Shown: positions 12,961 through 26,298 of the stretch, piece by piece
How positions within the stretch are numbered: position 1 is the first letter of the stretch
How the letters are laid out: each line of letters opens with the position of its first letter
Assembly (NCBI RefSeq): GCF_026151205.1
Contig: NC_087081.1
Span: 9,233,246-9,297,245 of the forward strand
Origin: Bolinopsis microptera
Taxonomy: Eukaryota > Ctenophora > Tentaculata > Lobata > Bolinopsidae
Length of the DNA: 64,000 nucleotides
Reading direction: 5' to 3'
Translations under genes and position numbers: made by a program
Notes under the pieces: model-generated
Seen by the model: only the letters and a program-made list of their open reading frames with translations
What the model was told of the DNA's origin: nothing
Databases searched by the model: none

Positions 12961-15061
12961 AATATTTAATCTTACATTATACCTTGATCGTTGATATAGA
13001 CATAAACATTAAACAATGTCTTTAAACATTATGTCGTGGTGACGTAAACATGCTGTCATTCTACCAGTACCGAATGATCATTAACCTCGTCCATTAAAAC
13101 AAAAGACGAAATTTTAACCCTTTAAAACTCTCATGTTATAATTCAGACTTACATCAAGAAATAGGTCAGACGGATGATCGATATGTTGATGGGTTATGTG
13201 TCAATCATACCATCGGTCAACCAATCAACCGATCGTTTGATCAATCCAACTGAGGACTTAACGCAACCAGCTATAGCAGACAGGTCATAAGTGAAATGAT
13301 TTACCACAGATAACATAATAAAAATGAAACCATTCTTATTTTATCAGATTAACTCCATATATGAGTTCAATCTTTCAATGCAAGAACAATGCACATATAA
13401 AACAACGGTACACATAATAATGTCTTTACGATAATGTATTTACGATAAAAGACACCTGAAAGCGAGAATATCTAATGGAACTAAATTGCTGTCTCTACCA
13501 ACGTAACACTAAGTAATATGGAGATCAAAACAATGACATCAGCTGAAGTGCTCAAAATAATAAAATTTATTGAACCCCGGTTAACTGATCGGCGCTGTTA
13601 AACTATTAACTATATCATATGAAATAGCATAATATGTCAAAATGGTTAAACTCGATAAATCGTTCGTCAAATTTGGCAGATGATGGCATTTCTCATGGAT
13701 TAACAACTACTTAAAAGTATGGCATTAACGGTAACCACGACTAGTCTTTACCTTAACGTTAAAAGCATGATTAAATTGAGCGTTCAAGATTGCATTGACT
13801 TGATAATGATTCCTCGGAGTGGTTTAAACGGAGCCGTTTTTAAGCATTTATTCTTAGATAAACTGGTAGACTAAATTCATACAACCGATTATTGATAAAG
13901 TACAGGTTTTAACAACTAAACATGAAAGTAGTCCTATTCCCCGAAATTCAACGATAAAGTACACATTCTTCTCTTTACCCTACTTAACATATAATAGCTA
14001 AAACAATCATGTGCCAGCTATTTATTTTCCATCAACATTAGCACAAAGATACAGCAGTAGTAGTAGAAAAGTATAGTATAACACACGTCTATAATAGTAT
14101 TATATGTATTTAGTATTAGGTGCACTACTGTAGGCACTACAAGGTGACAGGAGAGCTACTAACTCCCAAACATAGATCCTGTAATGTTCAACAGTACGAC
14201 ACGAGCAATGTCTTGCAAATCGAGACGGTAAATGGTTTAATTACTTCCGGAGCAGCATAAAAAAGAGTTCTATTTAATGCTTATATGGTGGTTTGCAGCT
14301 CTTGTATACGTGGTTTCAAGTAGAATCGTTGTGAAATGGATTAGGATATTTAAAATATTGTGTTAGCTAGATTTCGAAAGCCACTATACACATACTCATA
14401 GTTAATTCTATTGTGTAGAAATTACACCAGCTAGCGTAAAGCTAGCGTAAAGATTTTCAAAAACCTCTCCCCCAGCTCACGTTATCTGTGAACGATTCCT
14501 TTAACGATACTACTGTCAGTTGGCAGTTATCAAGATGTTCATAAAGGAAAAGGTTGCTACTAAGTTACATTGTCAGTGACCCACTTTCGAGTCTCTGAAA
14601 CGAGAGAGGTAGTCTAACAAGGCTACCAACGACTTGATCTTTAAAACTTTGTGTGGTTGTCATAAGTCTTCTGTGCTCTAGTTAAAGTACAAATGTAAGG
14701 GTACACTAGGAACCATAACCTGCTTCTGTGCTCTAGTTAAAGTCCAAATGTAAGGGTACACTATAGGAACCATAACCTGCTAGAGAGATTGGAGATCTAC
14801 GTGCGAAGCATTGTTAACACGGCAGAACATTATGATAAAATGTGGTTTCCTCTTCCAATGACTCTTACAACGGTATGACAAGAACAATTCCCTCAATAAT
14901 AACTCAGGCATCCTAGGTACAACTACAAGCGCACCCACCACTTACTACCACAAATAAAATGGTAGGGCTGCTCACAAAGCTCACACTCATACAGTTCATG
15001 AAATTCAAACTACAATGTACAAGCACCGGGCACCCCTCTTATTTGCATTCTGAATCACGAG
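12961..15061. other. Intergenic, no gene seen
   Basis: AT-rich DNA without coding frames. A short direct repeat (tctgtgctctagttaaagt) is present near 14669 and 14725. No transposon ends were recognised. Confidence 0.4.
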
Positions 15062-15952
<891 letters not shown>

Positions 15953-16181
15953 GAACAAATATTTTACGAGTATCACCCGTTAACGTGGCCCCCACGGTCG
16001 TTTCACTATGGTGTTTCACCCCTGTAGAGTTTCTACGATACAGGGGGAGCCGCGCACTCGTGCGCGGCGGGTCATACAACGTATGACAAGGCGAGATTGG
16101 ACATTGGAGATGTCGAAAAAAAATTGAAACTATATCATTCTTACTTCGCATTAACGGGTGATACTCGTAAAATATTTGTTC
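15953..16181. mobile_element. 229-bp inverted-repeat element with perfect 31-bp arms
   Basis: Left arm 15953-15983 begins GAACAAATATTTTACGAGTA and is the exact reverse complement of 16151-16181. A further partial copy of the arm lies at 16887-16911. The interior holds a GC-rich hairpin (gccgcgcactcgtgcgcggc). This looks like a non-autonomous DNA element; no target duplication is clear. Confidence 0.7.
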
Positions 16182-16260
16182 AATTTTACGGCCAGGTTTG
16201 ACATACGTTGCATGCCTCTTTTCGCGCGCGAAGCGCGCGCCGCCGAAGGCCAGGTAGCCA

Positions 16261-16600
16261 AGGCCAGGTAGCGTAGTTGGTTAATCATAGGATTTGTAAT
16301 CGTGAGATTGCGAGTTCGAAACCCACTGCCTGCCTAGTCGTGGGGTGAGTGTCGTCGACATTCAATTAAAGATCCTGAGTGGTCTATGCAGCCCCCGGTT
16401 TACTCAGCCGAATATTCGAGAAATCGTGTGTGAGGGTTAAATGAGAAGCTGTCCATTGCAGCAAAGTCTCGGGCAAAGAAAGTATGGTACACACTACCGT
16501 AACCGTCACTGGCCTAATTAAATCCTTCGGCTTCCTGTAATTGGCTAGTTACACTTGTGTAACAATGTGGCTGTTGGAATACTCAGAAGTAAAATAAGTG
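16261..16600 (+). mobile_element. tRNA-derived SINE, copy 1
   Basis: The head (16262-16335) has an A-box-like TAGCGTAGTTGGTTA, an anticodon loop TTTGTAA (TGT, Thr-like) and a perfect B-box GAGTTCGAAACCC. The body contains gatcctgagtggtctatgc, ctcagccgaat and gagggttaaat. Parts of this body recur at 21.9 kb without the head. A free tRNA gene is unlikely because the acceptor stem is poor and the body is shared. It probably spreads with the help of a LINE. Confidence 0.7.
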
Positions 16601-16850
16601 TGAGATAAAAAAATATATATATTCGTCGACGAGTCCAACATGGCGCGCATCCTGGCAAGTTGCAAACTTACAAACTTCGCATCAAATTATATCGTTGCTT
16701 TGTTTATTGTTTATTTGCAAAGCAACGATCTTATTTGGAAGGGTACGCCATCGTCAATCAAGATACGACCCACAGGGAGACTTAAGTCCAACGAAACTGC
16801 TGCTAACTACTGCTGAGTGCTGCTCTGGTTAAAGCAAGTTAATAAACATG

Positions 16851-17536
16851 ATAGCCTGAGGTCCCCAGGTAAACTGTGGACCATCATTAACGGGTGATAC
16901 TCGTAAAATATCTTTTACATATATTGGAACCGTCGACAAGTCCAACTCGGTGCGCGTCCTGGTAGGTTGTAAACCTACAAGACCATCGTGGAGCTCTTTT
17001 TGCTTCAAGCTTGATCATATAATTATATTCAATATTCATTCCACTTTTTTAACTTTATCGGGCGCGGCGCACAGTTTTTCATTCCATTCCGACGCATTTA
17101 CAATTTTGTTTATGTCACCAATCACAAATTAATTCGAATACCAAATAATGATTTAGATTTTTAAAATCCGTACACAGCGCATCATTTTAATACATAATTA
17201 TTTAAAAATCGAGCGCTATTGTAAATTTAGTCTTAACTTGTTGATGGCATGGGCGCAGTTTCTGATCGATCGGGAGCGTTTTAGTCTTTATTTCACCTAA
17301 CCATGTGCTTTCGCGCCACTGCGGGCGCGCTTGTTTCACAAGTCAAGAAAAGCACCTATCCACGAACCCCGATGGGAAGGTTCGTGCGCGCGTGCGCAGT
17401 GCTGACAACAGCGTCTATTATTATATGTAGCGCAGGTAGTCTTGGAACTTCTCCCTCTAGTATGCAGTAACCCCTATTCAGGTTTCTATAGTGCATAGTG
17501 ACAGTGTATAGTTACCTGAGGACCCCAGGCTATTAT
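16851..17536. mobile_element. Repeat bounded by inverted CCTGAGGTCCCCAGG-type ends
   Basis: atagcctgaggtccccaggtaa at the left end is mirrored by ttacctgaggaccccaggctat at the right. Sequence to the right of the second end (ttggcggaatgacaggctgagcgc) recurs inverted at 44.15-44.23 kb next to a third copy of the motif. It is a dispersed repeat of unknown class with no open frame. Confidence 0.5.
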
Positions 17537-18539
17537 GTTCATTAACATACATATAAACCGAATAAAGATTTGGCGGAATGACAGGCTGAGCGCGGCCCAG
17601 TAAGTGTATAGGGGTTAATTAGGTATAAACTACAGTACAGCTGTACTTACAGGACAAGGTATGGTGACGTCATAGTCACGTGACCTCATAAGCTCATAAT
17701 CACGTGACCTCAGACCCAATCAATGATCAATTAGGTTCGGGCATGGTCAGCCCCCTGTCACCCGATCTTGAGGTGACGTACGACACCTCGTTTACTCAAT
17801 CAATGTCTGAAATGCTACACACGTCGGATATGAGGACAAAAGCGCGGGTAATTTTGGCACCACTGTACAGTGGTGCCAAAATCGTTGGGTGGGTTCATGG
17901 CTAGAGCCCTTTTTACCGCCGTGAGGCGGGCGCGCGCTACTGCAAGCGCAAGGGCTCTGGATAGAGCAAGTCTTTATCATAATGAGTGATTCAATAGGTA
18001 CTGATCATACCGTTGGTATTTGTCTTGAGAAGTTAACAATTAAGTTAACAGTTAAGTTAACAGTTGGCCACTGAAAATAATTTAAATTTCGATGTAAAGG
18101 TATTTAGCACATAGTATAGTACTATGGAGTATGGATCGGTAATGATATTCATAGATGTACAGAATAAACCCTTGCAAGCAGAGCTAGAGGCGGCTATTGA
18201 GGGTGTCCTGGCGTCCGTGGACGCCCTAAAATTATTATCTGGTGGCTGGTGCTTGAAAATAGAAATAGTGATTAGTAATAGTATTCGAAAATATCTAATC
18301 GCAATATAAAGCTCTTTATTCACTCAAACGTTCGATTTGGACAACTAAGCCGCAGTTTTAACACAGTCAACACATTTCAAATTGTTGCTATAATTGATTT
18401 AAATAAAAATTTGTTGTTTTCTTGAAATTTGTTGTTTTCTTGAGTTAATTGTAAACGGTACAAAGCACATCAAGCGCATCCCACTACAGGTAATTTATAT
18501 GATTTGGTCATCCAGGACACTTTGCAATTTGAACTATTG
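17537..18539. other. Intergenic with a 32-bp perfect palindrome
   Basis: Contains repeated TCACGTGACCTCA motifs (17670-17715) and the palindrome at 17851-17882. A 61-codon open frame at 18124 shows no family signature. No gene can be supported. Confidence 0.4.
17851..17882. repeat. Perfect 32-bp palindrome
   Basis: ATTTTGGCACCACTGT is followed directly by its reverse complement with no spacer. It could be a fused pair of transposon ends or a dimer binding site. Confidence 0.9.
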
Positions 18540-21360
18540 ACTGCTATGATACTGCGCGGCTGAGGTCGTACACGTGTGGTGTCCTGTTTCACCCATGTTA
18601 TTTAACTCAGACCTCTTCAAAGTTTCGTCACACAACCAGTTATTTGAAGACACTATAATTAGTAATGGTTTGTATCCATCCATCTCAATTGCTACCCACT
18701 TCCGGCCTAACTGTAAAAACTCGTGTATAGATAACATCCTAGTTAGTGATATTGATAATGTTTTGCTCTCTGGTGTACTTCAGGATAGATTAAGTGAACA
18801 CACGTTCATATTCTCCTTCACCTCAACCCCGGCCCCAAGAAATAAGAACAATGAAAAACATGTCCGCTACTACGACTACTCAAGTGCCAAGCTTAAAAAT
18901 TTTGTTTCTGACCTTGAGGTGAAGGTGAATCAGCTGTCCCAATCTTCAGATTTTTGCGAATTTGTCGATTGCTTCACATCCACCCTTGACAAGCACTGTA
19001 AATTAGAAGTACCGAAAACGACCAAAAGAACACCAAAGCTTAATCCTTGGATTACAGATGGAATCATCCTCTCAATCGACAGAAAACATGAGCTTTGTAA
19101 AGAATGGTCAGATACAGTAACAAATAAAGATCCATCTGGCAATGTCCTTCTTTATAAGATATTTAGTGACTATCGTAGGATGCTTAAGGGTATCATAAAG
19201 GCAGCCAAACGCTCCTATTACTGTAACGAAATCTATAAAAACATTGAAAGCAGTAAGACAACTTGGCAGATAATAAATAAGCTTAGGGGCAAAAGAAAGA
19301 AAACAACCAAACCACCTTTTATCATCAATAATGAAAGAATCTTGAACCGGAGAGCAATTGCCAATGGTTTTAATTCCTGGTTCGTATCAATTGCTCCCAA
19401 GCTCAATGAAACTATCACAACCGACTTGTCTTCTGGTATTCCAATTCTCCCCATGAAAACATTCCATGACTTCCTTAGCCCTAGTAACTCTCGATCTATT
19501 ATGTTAGAGGACAGCACTCCTGAGGAGGTTCTAAGAATAATCAAAGAATTCGAGAACGGAAAGGCCAGTGATATTCCCATAACCGTTATTAAAACTTCGT
19601 CCCACGTTATTGCACCAATTATCAGCAGATACTTAAACAAACTTATGTCAAATGGTATATTCCCTGATATACTTAAGACTGGCAGAATCACACCCGTATT
19701 CAAAAAAGGTAATCCAGAAGAAATAGAAAACTACCGTCCTATATCCACCTTGTCCATATTTGGCAAAATATTTGAGAAAATAATAATAATAATAAATACA
19801 ACTTTTATAAACCGCCTTATAGCTAAATCATATAACTCGATATAATTTAATCCTGGAGATAAACTCCAGTGCTTTCTAAAGCGGCTCTTACATTAACTGA
19901 GCTTAGTTTAATTGAAAATTAGACATGACAAGTTCATTTTACCTATGTAAATGCAAAATCAATCAAATTGAAGCACCATGTGTTAGGCATATTCATCGAC
20001 TCAGCAAAGCTTTCGATACTATAGATCACTCAACATTACTTACCAAACTAGAAAGGTATGGCATCCGTGGCGTGGCAAACGATCTGATCAAGAGCTACCA
20101 AACTAATCGATTCCAGTACACTGATGTTGTAGGAGAAAAGTCCGACCTACTTCCAATAAAATTTGGGGTTCCCCAGGGGTCAATTCTCGGACCCCTTTTA
20201 TTCCTACTTTACATAAATGATATCTCTAATAGCTCTAGCTTGGGATCGTTTGTCACCTTTGCGGATGACACCAACATATTTGTTGTTGGTAAAACTGCAC
20301 AAGAAGCATATGAACGCAGCAACGCCCTACTTTCAAACCTTCAAACATACATGCGGGCTAACAAGCTTCACATAAACATGTCAAAATGCTGCTACATTCA
20401 CTTTAGACCTAAGTCACGTACTGAAGCAAACGTTGAAGAAGAATTCATAATGAATATAGACAACTACCCCATCAAAAGAGTAACGTCAGCTAGATTTTTA
20501 GGAGTCGTCATTGACGAAAATCTAACATGGGAAGAACATATAATAGCCCTAAAACGAAAGCTTAACCATGCCACCTCAACTCTGTGTCGTCTACGCTGCT
20601 CCCTCCCAGAATTTCTCCACAGACAGTTATACTACACTCTTTTTGAATCCCATCTGTCGTACTGCATATCAGCATGGGGTGGGGCAGCTAAAAATCGTAT
20701 AAGCTCAATATTCACTGCACAGAAGTACTGTCTGAGGGTCTTGTTTGGTGATAGAAACAGCCTACCTGGATAAATTCAAAACGTGTGTTCGAACCAGACC
20801 ATTTACTGACCAGAAACTTGATAGTAAATTTTATAAAAAGGAGCACACTAAACCTCTGTTTAAAAACAACGAGATACTCACTGTACAAAATCTTTATACT
20901 TACCATAGCTACATAGAATTATTCAAGATCATGAAGTTTTCTACTCCTATGTCTATGTACGAAGAGTATTCTCGTTCTTCCAGGAAACCAATGCTTATTA
21001 TCTATAAACCGGATCCCCCAGACAACCATAACACGAGGTCAACGAAAATATGGAATATAATAACCCCTAACCTTAAAATCTTTGATTGTTCTGTTAGTAT
21101 TTCTTGCCTGAAATCCAAACTGAAATCTTCACTACTTTCCAACCAGCATTGTCATGCCGTGTATGACTGGACAAATAAAGACTTTGATATATGTAACCTT
21201 AAATTTTCGTAGGCTCCTGCAGGGATTCCACCTGACCTCCAAAATTTCATGACCAAATCGACTTACTCTGCCAGCGTATTCCTCTGTCAAGTTAAATGTG
21301 ATGTGTGAGTGAGTAAGTGTAGTGTAAAGATATCCTATTTTTGTATCCAATTTGAATTCT
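18540..21360 (+). pseudogene. Degenerate CR1/Jockey-like LINE (LINE-D): endonuclease tail and reverse transcriptase
   Basis: The 5' end is truncated inside the endonuclease (IDNILVSDID...SEHTFIF). Connector and RT motifs follow: ENGKASDIP, GRITPVFKKGNPEE, ENYRPIS. The frame then breaks at about 19780-19845, and RT resumes at 19999 with KAFDTIDHS, GVPQGSILGPLLF and the catalytic FADDT. The piece normally lying between RPIS and the KAFD block is missing and replaced by unrelated AT-rich DNA. A frameshift near 20765 separates the last part (DNHNTRS, a common C-terminal motif of CR1-like elements). It cannot encode an active enzyme. The 3' end is near 21360, with AATAAA at 21360. Confidence 0.9.
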
Positions 21361-21835
21361 AATAAAGACCCTAAGCATTATGATCAAATTTTTAGTACAA
21401 TAGTTATATCAGGGTTGACATCTATGATTAATATTATAACCCAATTTCATTTCTTTTTCTCCCTTAAATTTAAACCCCTCTTAGACATTTAGCCATGATT
21501 TAGTATTGAACACCCAAAATACTTACCGTCCTTAATAATCGTAAAGACCATTTGTTACAAAATAGCTGCTAGAATAATGCATGCCAAATATTCCCTCTTA
21601 CACCCACAAATTATAATGCCTTCCTATCAACGCCTCTAATTTGGTCACTAATCAACCAGACTAGCGTTCTGGTGTGTACAAAAGCTACCAGCCAGTACAT
21701 TCCTTGCCCCGCTAGTTGATTGTCAAAAAATCATACAGCTCTGAACAAACGGCCATTTACCACTAAGAGCATTATATGTTTTCATTTGTTTAAATTTTAT
21801 GCTGTAAAATGTGCTAAAACTTTGATTATTTGTTT
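21361..21835. other. Intergenic, no gene seen
   Basis: AT-rich DNA between LINE-D and a poly(A) run; no coding frame. Confidence 0.35.
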
Positions 21836-21858
21836 AAAAAAAAAAAAAAAAAAAAAAA
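21836..21858 (+). repeat. Poly(A) run
   Basis: 23 consecutive A, directly followed by SINE-like sequence. It may be the tail of an older retroposed copy ending here. Confidence 0.8.
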
Positions 21859-22060
21859 TCCCAGTGTCACCTAGTCTAGGGACTAGGGAGTAGCTAAGGA
21901 TCCATTGGATCTATGCGGTCTCCTCGGTTGATTTAGCCGAATGATAGGAAACTTGATTGAGGGTTAAATTAGGAGGGGTACCTGTTAAAAGTTCAAGAAA
22001 CTTCCTAGGATGCCCCTTCAGTACATGATACTGTAAACATAGTACATACTGTAAACATAG
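21859..22060 (+). mobile_element. SINE body, copy 2 (headless)
   Basis: Shares ordered blocks with the SINE at 16.3 kb: ggatc...tctatgcgg, ctcggttgatttagccgaat, gagggttaaat. The tRNA-like head is absent. Two diverged copies with the same core point to one family. Confidence 0.55.
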
Positions 22061-22746
22061 TACTATGATTTGTGTGGTTTTGTCTTCAATATTATTTTTG
22101 TCCCATCATTCAGGGCTTTCCAGTGGCGTAACGTTTCATGTTGGTGCCCCTGGCTCGTAGCGTGCCCCTCCCTTTTTAAAGTAGAAAGGTAAAATTAGAC
22201 AAATTATGTGATTTGAGAGGATTTGAGAGGATTCACAGTTGTCCTGAACAAATGCAAAATATAAATAGTACTTAAGTTCAGTATTTCAAAATTGTGACCT
22301 GTCCCACATTCAAACGACCATTTCACGCATTCCTAAAAAATTAATTACACCTCAGCTCTGCTTAGGCTTGAGAAAGTTTATTTCGTTTGACCTGTTTTTA
22401 TCTGTCTAAAAATGTTATCCTTGTTTGTCCAAAAGATGTTGATTGTTGTCCCTAACTGGTTCAATAATGTAAAGGACAGTGCACCCCTATTCTTGTATAA
22501 ATTTCTTGTTCATTTCATGTATTTCATGATTTATTAAATCATATTATGGTTAGATTAATCGAATCAACTGTAACTTTGATAAAGCACACAAGGACCATTC
22601 ACTTATGTTAGGTTTCAGCCTTTTATACCTAACGTAACTGGCTGTAAGCCATTTTACACATAGCTATTGTGTTGAAATAACATTAATAAGCATTTTAATC
22701 TGTTGTTTTGTTATATTCCCTTAACGTAAAAACCTTACCTAGTCTG
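22061..22746. other. Upstream region of the PRA1-family gene
   Basis: AT-rich with no coding frame. It holds the presumed promoter of the gene starting at 22747, but no TATA box or other clear element stands out. Confidence 0.35.
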
Positions 22747-24526
22747 ATGACAGCTGATGAAAAGCTATTTTTAGAAGAAAACGTAGATTTACCTCCTGGC
22801 TTATTTAACAAGCGGAGCATGGGGTCCATCACTATCCCACCTCAACTGAACAGTGCAAAAGAGTGGGTCCTTTCTAAGAGAGAAAGCCTTCGTCCCTGGC
22901 AAGAATTCGGTAAGAACTCCTTTTTTATATTTTTTGTTACTTTAGTTATAAAGAGTTTAAATTTAAGACATTACCTTCAAAACTTTTATTGCAAGACAAA
23001 CAAACCCCAATTTACCACAGAGTGTGGGGAAATAAAAATTAATCAATACCTTGTTTTGAAAATCAATCTAATTATGAACATTTAAAAAAAATATGACCGG
23101 GTTAATTAGAGTGAACACATGTTACATCACAATGCTCCATCTCTCCCAGGAAACTACAACAGAGCAAGTAAACCAGGAAATATATCCGTTATTTCACGAA
23201 GAGTTACTCACAATGTCTCCTACTACTACACCAACTACGCTTTCATTAGCACGCTTCTTGTTGTCTACTGCATGTAAGTGTGTTATAAGTTATTTTGTAT
23301 TCATTTATCAACATTTTTTTCTTCTGTTGGATGATTTTGGTCCCGGAATAAGATCGGATATATTTGTTATTATTCGAGCTGTGATGTGATTAGCCGAGAT
23401 TTCAAACAATTTCATTTTATCGGCAGTAAGCCGAAAAACGGATCATGATTAAATTTGTGTATCAAGGTGAACCGGAACATGATATTGACACGATTACTAT
23501 ACTTGTCAAGTTGTCAGGCTGGTCACAATATTTGGGGATTAATGTTAACTTCTTCAGAATCTCCTCGCCTCTGCTGCTACTGGCTATAGTTGTGTCGGGG
23601 ACTGCCTGTTATCTTCTCAGTACACAGAAAGAAGGAAAAACTCTTCAGATAGGAGGTTTGTTATTTTTTGGTTCCGCTGACTATGAACATTCCTGCTTTT
23701 GTTCTAGTCTTAATTCAATCAGATCACAAGTTGTTCTGACTGGCGAATACAAGATGATGTTACAGCCCCTATCAAAATTCCTGAGAAAGTGCGATGTGAC
23801 TGAATTATGGGGATTTAAAAGTGCGATTGTCACGTGTCACGTGCAGTGACGAAACGTACTTGTTTGAAATTTACTGTACATATGTCGTATAATAAATAGT
23901 ATTTATTTTAAAACAACTAGTTTCTTCACACATCTAATTGCAGGCCACACGTTCACCCCAAAAGATCAAGCAGTTGTTTGCGCCTGTATCTCACTCCCAC
24001 TGCTTTTCTTTGCCTCCGCTGGAACTGTTATATTCTGGGTTATTGGTAAGTTTTTTCATCGGTTTTGTGTTTGCTTATTTAATTAGAAGCTGAATAATAA
24101 TTTGTGACCTGCATTCCTACTGTAATTTGAGCTTTGGCACGATCCGGTCTTAGCCAATGAAAATCTTGTTTATTGGGTGACACAAATGAAACAGTTTGTT
24201 AGGGAATGTACCGTTAGTAAGACGATTAAAACAGTGTCATAGCACGGTGAACTAGAACTACTGATATGATCTGCGACATGTTCATGTTCTAAAAATACCT
24301 CCTCCGAAGAGATTTTACTAGAACACTATCAGTTATATGAAATAATAACCAATGTTAACTTGCTGTCACGTGATCAGTTATATGAAATAATAACCAATGT
24401 TAGCTTGCTGTCACGTGACTTCACACCCACCCAGGTCTAACATGTAGTGTGGTTGGTGTACACGCGTCCATGATGCAGCTACCTAACGAAGATGGTACTG
24501 AGTTCGAGATGAACGAAAGTGTTTAA
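22747..24526 (+). CDS. PRA1/RABAC1-family prenylated Rab acceptor
   Basis: Five exons join in phase: 22747-22909, 23150-23273, 23558-23655, 23944-24045 and 24435-24526, giving 192 aa, close to the ~185 aa of animal RABAC1. The N-terminus is soluble, with AKEWVLSKRESLRPWQEF, the RPWxxF signature that precedes the first membrane region. NVSYYYTNYAF then opens the first hydrophobic hairpin (SPLLLLAIVVSGTACYLLS), a short polar loop follows (KEGKTLQIGG), and the second hydrophobic hairpin reads VVCACISLPLLFFASAGTVIFWVIG. The C-terminus is short and acidic (EDGTEFEMNESV), as in RABAC1. Family members bind prenylated Rab GTPases at Golgi and endosome membranes and help their membrane delivery. The gene looks intact, and its introns carry no transposons. 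Confidence 0.95.
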
Positions 24527-25492
24527 CATCTACAGTCCCTCTTATTGTTCAGAATAGGTAACGTTACACGGACATTTGATTGGTCAGCAGTGGTCATGTG
24601 ACTCGCTTTAAGGAGATTTTATTGGTCGTGTGTTGTCACCGTGACAACACACGTGACAATGTCACGTGGCACATGAGATGGTGCGTGAGAACTTTATTAA
24701 TTTGATGTAATTACTCTGAGACAGTATTAAATAGGGTATTTTCTCAGAGGATTAAGATTTTAATTAAAGTGAATTAGTTAAATCAGAGGATTGAGATTTT
24801 AAAGGAAATAAATAAACTAAATAATAAAGATAATTTACACATTTCGATAATTTTAGAAAGTAGAAACTTGGGTCTAACAAGGAAATTTATTTACAATGCA
24901 TGAAGAAGCTATTACTTCTGTTATAGAAGTATTTAAATCTTCAACTCATCCCTCTAGGGAGAGATTCCAGATTTTATGGAATGTTCACTTAGTATTATTA
25001 GCTAATTAGATTAGGTGAACTTAAAAGGATTAAACGTTTTTGATCATGAATATGTTAACAGTAAATTATTTAAACTAATTTGTACGCAGTTTGCAACTTT
25101 ATCGTCATTCCATTCGAAATTTGTGATGCTGTATTTAGCTGTATAGTTGAAATTATTTATGAAAATTGAAAACCTTGTTTTGTCTCCTAAACACTCACTT
25201 GATAATGGTATTAAACTCAATAATACATAGAGAATAATATCACCCAAGTTACATGGACCATTTATATAATTTACCACACATTGCATAACCCACAGGCCAC
25301 ATGTGACCCCGTACCCAGCAACGTCGACATGTTTGATGCGGCTTTGTGGCGGTGACTTTTACCTGCGGGCGCGGACGCCGCACCGATTTTATCTAATCTA
25401 GACGGCGCGCACGTACCGTCTTTTGATGACGTATTTGCGCGCTGATGCTAGCTAGCTTAGCGATATAATATGATGTCGAGGGGTTTATTATA
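24527..25492. other. 3' flank and intergenic DNA
   Basis: AATAAA signals near 24800 may end the PRA1-family transcript. CACGTG motifs are repeated at 24640-24670. A GC-rich patch lies at 25320-25440. No gene seen. Confidence 0.35.
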
Positions 25493-25494
25493 TA

Positions 25495-26298
25495 CCTTAA
25501 TTCCCAAAAATTTGAGCGGGCCTCTCGCCCAAATTTTTTGCAGACCAAATTAACTGCATAAATCTTTTCCGTCTGCTAAATTTTTTGCTAACCAAACTTT
25601 TGGCATTTGGCCTGTGGCCCTGAAATCTATAAAAAGATGGCTTTTTCTTCGTATCCAAGTGAAATAATATTTGAAATTTTAGTTTTCTAATCTGTCATTC
25701 ATGGCTTGACCAAGTAAAAAGGCTTATATTTTAAATGAATAGAAATAACTGGAATAGCTAACAGCTACTAATAAAACAAATGGCTAGAGGTACGGATAGC
25801 TAGAGATTTAAACAAGATCTGCAAATGGATTATTATCCACCGTAAAGTCTGATCTACAAGCATCAGTTATACCCGACTTCTCAAAGCCTTTTCCTTATGT
25901 CATCTGGCCTCCCTTTTAAATATACAAAAAGTTCGTTGATCCAACGAGCGTGTACTTCACGCCTCACGGATCACTGTCAAGCGGGTATCAATTTAAAAAT
26001 TTATCATCACTGTATTTTTTTAGTAGTTACTGGGCAGATCGTAAATTTCATAATGTAAAACAACTCAGACTACCACCTAAATGCTTAAAATTGAAAGCAA
26101 AATGATTGGAATGATAAGGAATAATAATGAACTAAGGCAAATATCTAACTGAAATTTTAGTGGAAAATCGTTCATTTTTCGAAGAATTTGTGCCCAAATT
26201 TTCGGTCGCCCAAATGAGTTCAAATTTTCTGCCCAATTTTTTCGGGCTCAAATAAATTGTGCTCAATATAATGGCACACAAATTTTTGGGAACTAAGG
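25495..26298. mobile_element. TA-flanked inverted-repeat element (non-autonomous)
   Basis: The ends CCTTAATTCCCAAAAATTTG and CAAATTTTTGGGAACTAAGG are inverted repeats with one mismatch, flanked by TA on both sides. The interior repeats cccaaattttt-type words and has no open frame. A TA duplication fits Tc1/mariner-type mobilisation, by inference. Confidence 0.65.

Noticed and set aside
16262..16335. Functional tRNA-Thr gene
   Set aside because: A and B boxes are good but the acceptor stem pairs poorly and the sequence continues into a SINE body shared with another locus.
18057..18323. Open frames on both strands (61 and 88 codons)
   Set aside because: No conserved motif, signal, splice support or similarity to neighbours.
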